Below are positions 36,329 through 47,405 of a DNA stretch of 64,000 bases, in pieces. How positions within the stretch are numbered: the stretch's first letter is position 1; each line of letters opens with the position of its first letter. Below the pieces are notes generated by a model. The model was not told where the DNA came from. It searched no databases and was given only the letters and a program-made list of their open reading frames with translations. The position numbers were made by a program, and so were the translations under genes. The DNA is from Taeniopygia guttata (lineage: Eukaryota > Chordata > Aves > Passeriformes > Estrildidae): positions 8,373,501 through 8,437,500 of the forward strand of contig NC_133063.1 of NCBI RefSeq assembly GCF_048771995.1, in the 5' to 3' direction.

Positions 36329-39171
36329 TTGTTACAGTGAAATTGATGTAAAAAAATATTTTCCCAGTGTGAAATTTTTTTGTGAATTAATTTGTTTGTT
36401 GTTCACTGCTTTGTCCCAGGACGCTTTGAAAATAAGACTTTTTTTCAAGAGTTTTGTCCTGCAGTGAATATTTATATACATCAAGTTGCAATAAACCGGA
36501 ACAATTTTCTCATTAGAAATGCAGCCTGCAAAAGTCAAGTAATTTCTCCTGTGGCTGTGTTAGGGACATTGTGCACTTGAGGTAGTGGAGAGCAAAAACG
36601 TTTCAAAAAGGAAGACTCAAGATTAATGTCATACACAAGATTAACATCATGCACTCTAATAGAGATATTGAAATTAGCCTTTTCATCATACCATATTTAT
36701 TGTTTTAATTTGCTTTGGTGGCATTGGTGCTAGTGCATGAAGTATGAATGTGCTTGCATGCTGCATGCATAGGCAAAAGGGAAAAGGATTTGAGAGAGCC
36801 AGACCATGTTCATGAATGACACTAGGTGAAAGCAGAACTAAAGGGGCTCAAGGTGGGACTAGGGGCAATGCTAACAATGCTTTAGAGAGGTTCATGGTCA
36901 ACAGGGAAGCTAATCTGACCCTTCATGCATGGAATCTGCTGCAGAATTTATTGGATATGCACCTTTATGCTATTGGAAAGTCCCCAAAGCTTCATCAGCT
37001 AGAAGAGGAGGGAGCTTGGAGTGATCATTGCTCCCACATCTCCAGGTGGGCTGAGCAGAGCTCTGGTGTCAGGACGTCCAGATCTAGGTATCCTAATAGT
37101 GAAGTGCTTGTGGATCGCAACAGACAGAGCTGCTAGAATGAAATCTCTGTTGTCCCAGCTCCATCCAGGCTGCGGGGGAGCCAAGAGCTTCCTCTGTTGG
37201 TATTCTGCACCTGGAAAATACTTCCATTCTGTAGTTTTCCCCCCCTTCACAGGGTCCCGGGGGAAGGGGAGCACAGGGTGCCCATGAGCTCACCGTAACA
37301 CCATTCCACTTGGATCAGTGCTGCAAAGCATGCAGGAGTGGTGTGTGTCCATCTGGGTAAGTCTGGGGGAAGAGGAAGGGGAACAAAGGAAATAAGTCAT
37401 GGCATTAGCAGCACACAAAACCAGTAACTACCAGTGGTCTGCAGCACCGATGAAGGGTGGCACAACAACTGAGCCAGCAAAATTATCAATGAGCTTGGGT
37501 AGTGTTCTTCCATTAGTTGGTGCCTTGTTGCCATTCCACTAAAGCAGGCCAGCAGCTCAGAGACAGCCACAGATGCAGCATCTGTATGCGAGTGAAGAAC
37601 ACATGTAGTTTCCTGCAGGGAAGCCTATGAGCTCCACAGGGCAAATAGAGGCTGCTTATGTGTGTATTTTCCTTTTTAATCTCTCAAAAAGGTTATAGGA
37701 AGGTTTTTGGTTTGCTGATGGTTTTGCTTGGGCGCAGTTCTTGAGACTTGTGTTGTTTTGCACAGCAGGATGTCCATTTCTGTCCTGTTAGTGTGTCCAT
37801 TATCACAGCATCAGATATTTGCCGTGAGCAAAGAACAGGGCTAGTATCTGTTTTGTGTGTGTATCTTTCCTTGCTCTGTTCCCTGGTGGGGAGATCTCCG
37901 TGGTGGTTTATTAAATAGCTCATGTTCTATGTGCTTGTTCCTCTCCAGTGAGCTCCAGCAATGGAGATGGAGGTTATAAAAGGGATAGCATCTTTTCTCT
38001 GTTGTTTGGCTCATACTCTGCCCATTTGTAAGCATTTAGCATAGACAGGCTCTACAGATATGTCACTATTTCTTTAAGATGAAATCTCACAGTCACACAA
38101 AAGTAAAAACCTAGCACTTGCTCTATGTTGCAAGAGACTTCCTGCTGCAGTACTGATGATGTACAGAGTGGTGACATCTCATCTCCAGAACTGTCTCTTC
38201 TTAAAATTTGGGATGGGCAAAGAACTCCATGGATTAGAATATGCAAAAAAAAAAAAAAAATTAAAAAAAATTAGTTTTATTTCCTTTTCAGTAAAAGGAT
38301 ATACTTCACTGTGCAACTCACATTTTTTAATTTTACTCATTCCAATGGGCACCACCATGCCAGTCACTGTTACACCCTCTGACTGGTGAATGCACTTAAC
38401 TTGCAGGCAGTATTCTGCCCATTTGGAGGCCACTACAAATATTCAGGAATACTGCCAGTATATTTTTACCTGGACCATATCACTTGTGTCACAGTTTGGG
38501 AAGAGTCCAGCACATCAGCTCATGGCTAAAATGCTGAGCAGTGGCCAGGGAAAGGCATCTGCATGAGTGGTGTACCTTTTCAATCCCAGATTTTGTCTTC
38601 AGGGAGGCATACACAAAGGATTAGGAACTGAAATATATAACCCTGAAATAAGGGATATAACAAAAAGAGGAAAAAACTTTAAGGGGAGATGAAGAAGGGA
38701 AAAGCAGGCAGTTTAGGTAAGAAATGTTGTCGCTGAGAGTGAAAGACACCTAATTTAGTATTTAATAGTGGGCAAAAGGTGCTGGAAGACTGAATTTCTG
38801 TATGTGGAAAGATAAGGTACCTGAACCCTGTGCTTGTCCACACAGTTATATTCAGAATAAGCTGTTACATATTCTGCTTTTCTAGTCTCATAAAGCCCAT
38901 GAAACTCAGAAGCTGGTGCTGGTCAGAGAGAATAGTGAGTTTTGACATAGTGCAGCAGGGTCAGTAATGGAAGAGCAATTTGATGGCTATCCTGAACTCT
39001 CAGCTGCAGATAGTGTTCTTTTTTTGTTTGTTTGATTGTTTGTTTGTTTGTTTTTCTGTTTGGTGACTATTAAAAAAATATGGAAGTCCACCTCCAGTTC
39101 CTTTTCTGCCCTACATTTGATGATTCCTTGCTCTGTATGCAAAACCACATGGAGTATTGAAGGAGAGGAAG
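36329..39171. other. Unassigned interval between simple repeats
   Basis: Contains an A-rich tract at 38245-38270 and the TTTG array at 39019. The frames at 36816-37287 (106 and 88 codons plus, 91 codons minus) overlap one another and have no recognised family, so I do not call a gene. Confidence 0.42.
39019..39055. repeat. Imperfect (TTTG)n repeat
   Basis: A T run followed by about seven tttg units with one a-substitution. Confidence 0.85.
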
Positions 39172-39315
39172 GCAAATAGCAAATAGAGGAATATATATAT
39201 AAATATTTTTATATAAATATATAAATATTATATATTGTATATTATAGTATATGTTACATTATATATTATATATACTATATTATCTGTATTATATATTATA
39301 TATTTATATAAATAT

Positions 39316-39389
<74 letters not shown>

Positions 39390-39409
39390 GCAAATAGCAA
39401 ATAGAGGAA
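39172..39409. repeat. AT/CA composite low-complexity block bounded by 20-bp direct repeats
   Basis: A 20-bp sequence, gcaaatagcaaatagaggaa, occurs at 39172-39191 and again at 39390-39409. Between them are about 125 bp of TA-rich quasi-palindromic sequence, then (CA)19 at 39319-39356 and (TA)14 at 39357-39384. The block contains no transposon ends that I recognise. Confidence 0.9.
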
Positions 39410-42400
39410 GGCAAATAGTATCCTTCAGATGAGGCCAAGGAAATGGGAAATGTAGGCAGCAGTAAGGATCTGTGCCAGTGGGTGCATCTCCAGAAGAGAA
39501 ATAGGAGCAAAACCATGATGTTACTGGGCAGAAAGTGAAAGGAAAATGAGGGTGCACTAAAGGGAGAGCAAAAAGTGAAACAAGGAAACCTGCTGCAGGA
39601 CAGCCCTCAGTGTAGTTCTCATATCCCTGTTCACTGCAGAGAGGAACACAGAAGAGTGCTGTGAAAATCAGAGGAGTTTGTGAAATAAGACAAGGACTTG
39701 ACAGTCAGATGGCTTAGTCAGAGAAATGACAAGACAACTGTGTTTACTCTTACTTGAAAAAGGCTGCTGCAAAGATAAAAGAGTTAGACCAATTATTTTT
39801 CTTCATTGGCAAGGTTTTTCAAAGATAATGAAATTTTAGGACCAGCAAGGAAAATCATTGAAATACACCGGTGAAACTTTTAACTTGCCAAGTTTTAATT
39901 CTCTTGAAGCAGAAGGAAAGGTTGTCAATGGGCATGAGATATATGAGATCAGCAACATAACCACGAATGTAGCTGGCAACCAGAGCCAGTGGACCCACCT
40001 TTCAGAGAGCTTGAAGGAAAGGGCTGAAATATACTGTTGTGTGAAGGGATGCTTTCCTCACACTGATCCCAGCAGAGCTCCAAATTCAATCTCTGCTTTT
40101 CTAGAAGAGACAATTGCTGAAGTTACAGAAGACTCTTTTAAAATAGGGAAAGAGAAGATTTGCCTTTATTTTTTATGTCTGGATAGTAATTAACAGAGAA
40201 TGTGGTGATGCGTACCTTAGTGCAATTGTCTGAATGCAGTAGCTACACCTTGCCACTCTATATGGATTTGCATGTCAACATGGTATAGAGCAGATAAATC
40301 AAACAATATTAAGCACAGGAAGGAAGTAATATGCAGAACATTTTCAGCTGGACTATACTTTCCCCAGAAATGCATGTGCATGTAGAGGCATGATGGTGAG
40401 CCAGGATCTTGGGTTTCCACACTGGACCCAATGGCCCATCAGGGTGCTGTTTATAATGGTGCAGAGGGCAAACTGACCTGAATTGCCAAACCAAGTATAA
40501 CACCTGCCAGCTCAGGATCCACTGAGTATGAATTCTAGCCAGACAGAGAAAGTTGACAGTAAGAGCAAGTTATAAATGGTAAATCTAAATGGAAAGTCCA
40601 GTCAGTCCTCACTTATTTATTTTAGTAATTACTGCTGAAAGGTCTGTGGCAAGAATGCTGAAATACTACCTGATGATGAGGTAAAATGTATTTCTTATCT
40701 CTAATGAGGGCAATTTCAAGCTAGATTTTGACATTCTTGCTTTTATGCAGTAATAACTTACTGGCTATTTTAAATCCATTTGTTTGCTAAGAGATAGAAT
40801 AATGTATAAACAGCTGACCAAATACTATGGAAAAACTTGTCTGGTTTTGCTTATACCTAGCCCCATCTTCACATTTGCCATGCATTCCAGTTTATTCTTG
40901 AATATTGTGTTAGCCCTGCTGGCATGTCCAACTGGATACAGAAGACTGTTTTCATATAGACTGCATTAATTTGATCAAACACTTGATCAAATACATGAGA
41001 TACCTTTCCCATGTGGCTTCTTGTAGTTGACAAGATGACTCTACTGACAAATGATTCACTGAATCTGGCATGCAGTTATTCTTTTGCACTGAGCATCATG
41101 TTCTCATCTGATCCAAGGTTATTCCCCCCCTTTCTTTCTGCCTCCCTTCTTTGGCAGCTTCTCTCACACCAGCAGAAGGATACTGCATGGAAGGCATACC
41201 TCCTGCAGATACCCTGTGGGTGCTTCTTTCTTAATGTTTCCTGCGAACTTTGGCAGCTCTAGAGCATGTAGGCAACATATTGAGCCTGCCTCATCAACTG
41301 GCAGAGGGAAAAGGACAAAAATCTGCAACCTGGAGCCACTCTAGTCATCCCATGCTGACTGGACTGGAAATGCAAGCAGAGCCTGCTGCCCAGTTTAGGA
41401 CAGTTTACTCAATCTGCAGGAATCCTTATTGCATATAGAAGAAGAATTGCCGCGGTAACTGGAAATCAAATGTGTTCTCCCTACATCCCAGGATAAACAG
41501 TGTGTTTTTGTAAGTGTCTGTATGATGTAGCATAGCAGCGCACAACAGTCCGACCTCTGGACTGATTTTACAGATGCTCTTGCATCACAGCAGACTGCTC
41601 TTAATTTCCAGAGGAGAGCATGAGGGGAGAATGAAGATGCATTGCTTCTACACAAAATGTGCAGTCACAGTGAATAATGAGGGATGTCTCTGCAAGTAGC
41701 CCCGCAGTCCTTTATGAGGTAATGAGTTCTTTGACGTCAATGGGAAGCTTGCTTCCACAAAAGCTGAGTGGGAACTGCGGGATTTGGTTTCACAGGGGTT
41801 TACAAAGCACAGCTTTCAGAGCCATTGAAAGAAATCAGGATGGCAGCTGTTCTGGTTTGCCTATTTGTGATGCTTTTTTGCTGCCACGTTGGTTTATGGC
41901 ATTGCTTCTCTGGTGTGTATTTTTATGTCCACACTTGTCAGTCTGTTTTTCTTCACCTACTCTATTGAGGCCATGAAGTGGGTGAGTAGGGCAGGTTTGT
42001 TACTCAGCAGCTCCACTTGACTTGCTCTTGCAGGAAGTGAATGGGGACATGAGCTTTTGGGAATTCAGTGGGGTGCCAACCTGCTGACTTCAATTTGAGT
42101 AGGAGAGCACTGTTTATAGCCTTTGCAATACAATCCCAAGCCAGTAACACTTGGCTGTGTATTTGTGCTACTCTGGAGGGTCAGTCATGATGGTTTTTGT
42201 CCCCTTTGGGAAACAACATCATGAAAGTTTAGGGGAAAACACATTTTAAACAGAGAAGTCTGAGCATTTAAAAGCTATATGTGCTTTTGGACAGTGGGGT
42301 TTTTGGTGGAATTTCATGCTGTGATAATGCCTGACCCTCTAAGCAAAGGCAATGGGTGCAGGAGAATAGATAATCTCACCTGCTTATTTGTGAAACCCTT

Positions 42401-43244
42401 GTAAAGACATATCATGGACCCAATCTATTTTCCTTGCCTAGAACTTTCCAATTATATTCCATTTTATTTTTTTTTTTAAAGTGATGAACTTCATTTTTAA
42501 ATCAGGATGATGTTCATTCTGGAAACTTCCCACAGTCCCAGCAAAACAGCCATCACTCATTGTTATGGGCAGGTACATGTATTGGCAAAAACTGGGAAAA
42601 ATTTCTCTGACCTTGTCATAAAGAAACTGGCAGGGATGAGCGAAACATGGGTGTGCCTTTCTGTGTGTGAAAAGAAGGGATGTGAGGATAAAACCAGCAG
42701 CAGTCTTAAGATCAGTCTTAAATGTATGAAGAGCATTTCCATAGTTGGGAGTACAGGCAGTTATTTGCAGCAGCTCAGGGGAGGTTTGTGAGAGAGTTCT
42801 CATAAGCTCCATGAGGAGTATGGTTCCTGTGGGGAAGGCTTTGGCTAAATTTGCGTGAAGAGTGCATTGATCCTGGTGGGTGTAGGGAAACAGGCACAGA
42901 AAGACCAGTGGCCCACTCCAGCCACTTTTCTGCTTTCTCTCTTTTCTTCAAGACCTACAAAACAGGGACCAATTTTTGGCACTTTTCAAGAGAAGTGTGT
43001 GCAAACTTCCCAGGTAACAAGGACCACTTAGGTATCTGGCTGTCCAGTGTTTTCTGTTCTTTGATAGCTTTTATACAGACTTACAACTGGATTTATATTA
43101 GCTTTCCTTGTCCTCATTACCCTGTCAAGTCTAATTCCCTGTAATTAGGGGAGTGGTTATGCTTTCTCCAGTTGTTTTACTGGAAGAAGAGGATAAGAAA
43201 TATTGATTTGTCCCTATCTAGGATCCCCTTCTTAGTGGACTGCA
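39410..43244. other. Unassigned interval
   Basis: No transposable element recognised. The 111-codon plus frame at 39858-40193 has no family resemblance. A T-rich/A-rich step lies at about 42465-42480. Confidence 0.42.
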
Positions 43245-43760
43245 GTAATTTCTGTATATGGTAGGCTGACCTAGGCTGGACCCAAGCCTCTTTATCACTC
43301 CTGTTCTCAGCAAGGTATGGGAGAAAAAAGTAAAACAGAAAATCTTACGGGTCAGTAGAAACATAATTTAATGAAGCAAAACCAAAGTCTGCATGTGGAA
43401 GCAAGGGAAAATAGAAGACTTATTCTCTCTGTCCCATCAACAGATGATGTCCAGCCACTTCATCAAAGGTAAGACTTCAGTACACATTTTGGTGGCTCCA
43501 GAAGACAAAAAATAATAAATGCCCCTGGCCATCCTTCCTCTTAGCTTTGGTTGTTTGAGCAGATGTCATATGGGATTGAATATGCCTTTGGTCAGTTTGG
43601 GTCACCCAAGCCCACTGGCCTTTGGAGGGGGTGTTGTACTGCTGCTCAGCAGCAGGCAAAGCATTGGTGTGTTACCAATACCTTCCTAAATACCAAAAAA
43701 GCACAGTTCTGTGAGAGCCACTATGAGGAAATTAACTCCATCTCAGCCAGATCCAATAAA
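43245..43760 (-). mobile_element. Diverged solo LTR, related to the LTR at 27.8-28.4 kb
   Basis: The plus strand shares the order of blocks with the LTR at 27.8-28.4 kb: ggtaggctgacctaggctgg, a polypurine-side AT-rich segment, cctttggtcagtttgggtca, gtgttaccaatacc, ccactatgaggaaattaact and catctcagccagatccaa. It is on the minus strand, about 515 bp, and more decayed than the 27.8 kb copy, so it is older or from a sister family. No retroviral genes flank it, so it is a broken fossil remnant. Confidence 0.68.
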
Positions 43761-46149
43761 TTGTAATATCACCCTCTTCAGTTTCACAGTTTCTGAATGC
43801 TGCTATCATTATGGAACACCACCAGAAACTTGTCTTTTTATGCTAGAGCAAGCTGAGTACTTGAGCTTGTAAATATCATCCATTTCACCAGCATGACAGC
43901 TAGAAAGGTTATATGTCCAAAGACCCATGGGACATAAGTGACAGGAGGAGAATAAATCTGTGTCAGTCTTTGAATTACTAAGTCATTGTAAAATCAATTA
44001 GATTTCTCCTAGGTGAGGCCCTTGTGCTGTTCATTTTAGTGTGTGTCCTATCAGTCACTTTCACTTGTGCTGCATAGTAGTTTTTGAGCCTGTAGACCTC
44101 ATTTTTTTTTTTTTTTTTCAGATGTGGGGAAAAAATATGCCACCTCTAGATTTGCAATGGAGTTAAGGGATGCAGAGATGAAGATCATGTTTTATGCTGA
44201 TTAGAGGGCTTGGGAATAACTGTTCTGAGTCTGGGCAATGTGACTGAAATACTGCTCTGTGCAGGGGAACACAGACTGGAGATGAGAAGCCAGGACTCCA
44301 TCCTGTAGTCATTGTGTGTGTGAGATGCTGATTAATGCCACACCACATTAATGCCTGTGGAATGTGTTGATATGAAAATCCTTGGTATGCTACAGGCATG
44401 CCAGAGCACAGAGTGTAGGAAAGAAGAGCTGCTGCTGTGTGGTGGCATCCCTCTGGTGTCTGACTGAGTACTCCCTTGCTAATTAAAACAATTACAGCGT
44501 AAAGTGCCTGTTTGTCTCTACTGGTATGAGAAGATTGGGTACAAAATGCTCGGGGGAAGGACCAGGACACTGTGAAATAGGTTTATTAACAGGATTTTTC
44601 AGGTGGTGCATGGAATTCAAGAGAGATGCCGATCTTTGGCAAATCTATTTTTCATTAAGTTTTATCAGCTGTGAGCTCAATCCCAGTTGTGCAAAGCCAG
44701 GCCACTGGTGTCAGAAGACTAGAATGACAGTGTGCTGAGGAGGGCTGTCCAGGGAGGTGGGCAGGAAGAGGTCAAGTGCAGAGTGGTGCTGCTGATGGAG
44801 GCTGTATTGTGGTGTTCTGTAAGAAGAAAAGATCACCTCCTTCCATTTTGAAAGTTTTCTTTATAGAACTGGTTGTTGTGCTAGATGCTTAGTGCCAGTA
44901 ATCTGGGGAATTGGTACAGATATATACTGACTGGATAGTAAACTAATGCTCCAAAATGCCTTGTTAGTTAAAGTGAATCTGACCAGAGTTCAGCACAGCT
45001 AGTGGCACAAATCTCCTAGTGGGGTGTTTTTCTTTGCTCATGGGTGATGCATTTGCCAATACAGTAATCAAGCTGATCTTGGTTGGTTTAACAAAGAGTT
45101 TCAAATAGCTTCAGTCAGTTTCTAACAGTACAATTGCTGTTTGAGCTTGCTACAGACTTGTCACATCCTACTTCTGAGGAAAGTAGGAGACTGCCTTGTG
45201 ATATTCCACATCACTAGACTAGAAACACTGGTGGCCAATTTATGTCTTCCTAGTATTATTGTAGCTGTGATGGTCTGAGGGCTCTAGGCAAGATTTTGTG
45301 TGTGAATACTAAGTTTTACTAAATTAGCCAGTATAATGGGCAAAGCAAAGTACATAGCTGGGTACCATGCAAATTTTCAGGCACACAATTTTTTTTCTGT
45401 GCCTGTTTTTTTCTGTTTTGTCTCCTGAGTTTGTCTTTTCTAGAAATCTCGGTCTTAGGCAGGAGTGTAAGTTCATGCCAGACAACTGCAACTCTGTGTG
45501 AATATACGCACAGAAGATATTAGTGATGGAAGTGTTACTAAATGTCATGGGCAGCCAATCTTAGTGGCTGAACCATTTGTCAAACTCTACTTTAAAATGT
45601 ACTTACATGATTACTCTGCTTTCTTGAGCAGACCTCTGCAATTTTATGTAGATGAGTTTTCTGTTTTATAGTGGGAGACACATGAGATGAAATCCAATGA
45701 TTTTTATTTAGGTATTTGTATGCAACTCTGGCATTTAATTTTGAAAAAAAAAAAAAAAAAAAAGGCTAGGTTATTTTTATACAGAAAAATGCATGTTGTT
45801 CATTTAAATGACTGCAGCAGTTCTGCCAGCTCAGGCATTAAGAATCCTTTAGTAATAGTGAATGTTTTCTGGAGGACAACATCAAGTGACATTGATTTCA
45901 ACTGCCAGAGCTGTAGTTGTGAAATTTGCCATGCTTTTAACCTGAGTTACTACTAACCCAACCACCATCCTACCTAGTGACTAGATCTGGGCCTTTCCTT
46001 GCTTTCATATAATTTGTAGGAAGCAGCAAAACCAAATATGTAAGTCGGTAGGGTAGCTGTAAATTTTATAGAGGAAGTGATATTTTTTCCCAAAGTGTTC
46101 TATGGATCTGTAAGCAACTAAACTAGAGAGTGGAGGAGAAGAATAAATG
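43761..46149. other. Unassigned interval between the third LTR and a CR1 pair
   Basis: Contains a T17 run followed by cag at 44102-44121 and the A20 run at 45744. The 135-codon minus frame at 44163-44570 has no recognised domain. Confidence 0.42.
45744..45763. repeat. Poly(A) run of 20
   Basis: An uninterrupted A run after an AT-rich stretch. No gene-like sequence precedes it, so a processed pseudogene tail cannot be supported. Confidence 0.88.
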
Positions 46150-46590
46150 GTAAATTTGGGGATTTCAGTTAAGAATCAAGTCACCAGTGGACTTAGACAG
46201 GGTCTGTGTTGTTGAACTTATTTGTAACTTCTTGGACAAAGGAAGTGATTAGTGAGGAGAAAAGTTTGCTGATACTGCAACCTTATTCAGAGTTTTAAAG
46301 GTTGGGACTGTATCAAAGAAGGATCTCATGAGACTGAATGGAGCATAAACAGGCAGCTGAAATTCTGTGTAGGCAGATGTAAAGAAAAACACATGGGAAG
46401 AGCAATCTTGCAGCTTTATAGATAAAGGACTCTGGACTGACTGTTTTTAACGAGGTGTGAGATCCTGGTGTTACAGAGGGGCTATGTAAATGTCAGCTCA
46501 ATACACAGTGGTAATAAGCAAACAAGGGCACAGAACATAGCACTAGGTAAGAAGACTGAACTAAATACACCATTATTTCACTGCACAATT
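46150..46590 (+). mobile_element. Old CR1-like LINE fragment, reverse transcriptase region
   Basis: The plus strand resembles a diverged CR1 ORF2 segment downstream of the catalytic motif. Recognisable stretches are aagtttgctgatactgcaacc (equivalent to the FADDT region), gcagatgtaaagaaaaacacatggg and gagatcctggtgttacagagg. It has no clear termini and many differences from the consensus, so it is an old insertion. It abuts a second CR1 in the opposite direction. Confidence 0.6.
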
Positions 46591-46640
46591 CCATGCAGTG
46601 GAATGCATGTCCCTACCATGGACATGCATGTCCTAATCAG

Positions 46641-47405
46641 TAATATAGAATAACTCAGAGGAAGGACCTACAGTGCTTAACTAGTCCCCCTGCCTGACCA
46701 CCAAACCAGGCTGATTGGAAGTTAAAGCATATTATTAAAAGCATTTTTCAAATACCTCTTAAACACTGACAGGCATGGAACACTAAGCTCTCCAGGAAGC
46801 CTGTTAGTATGTTGACCATTCTCTTGCTAAAAAATGGTTTCCTAAGGTAGTGTCTGAACCTCCCATGATGCAAATTTGAACCATTTCCACATGACGCATT
46901 GCTGGATATCAAAAAGAAGACATCAGCACTTCCATCTCCTTTTCCATCTTCAGGAATCTGTAGGGAGCAATGAGGTCCCCCTTCAGCTTCCTGCTCTCCA
47001 AATTAGGCAATCCTTACGCAGTCCTCACAGGACATGCCTTCCATCCTTTTCACTACTTCAATTGCCCTCCTCTGGATGCATTCAAAAATCTTTACACGCA
47101 TCTTAAACCCTGGGGCCCAGATCTTCACACAGCATTGGAAGTGAGGCTGCACCCATGCTGAATACAGCAGGATAAACACCTCTTTTGACCAGCTGCTGAT
47201 ACTGCACCTCAGGATGTGGTTTGCCCTCCTGCCTGCCAGGGCCCACTGCTGGCTCACATTGAGCCTGCTGTCACTCAGCACCCACAGGTCTCTTTTTCCA
47301 GGGCTGCTCTCCTGACACTGCTCTCTGAATTTATACTTTTGTTCAGAATTACTCTGTGCCAGGCTCAGAATACAGTAATTATTAATGTAAAATCTTGCAC
47401 CATGG
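46641..47405 (-). mobile_element. CR1 LINE, ORF2 C-terminus and 3' UTR
   Basis: The element points leftward from about 47405 to about 46641. On the minus strand, 47281-47003 stays open for 92 codons and encodes the typical end of CR1 reverse transcriptase: DSRLNVSQQWAL, ILLYSAWVQPHF, IWAPGFK and FECIQRRA. The 3' UTR portion on the plus strand includes caggaagcctgttagtatgt and tctagcc-like blocks typical of CR1 3' ends. The 5' part of the element is missing. It may be relatively young or a slowly decaying copy, given the 92 open codons. Confidence 0.88.

Noticed and set aside
36816-37287. Overlapping frames of 106, 88 and 91 codons
   Set aside because: Tested as a possible exon, but no family resemblance and equal openness on both strands.
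39228-39557. 109-codon minus frame with Tyr-Ile and Val-Cys repeats
   Set aside because: It is translation of the TA and CA arrays.
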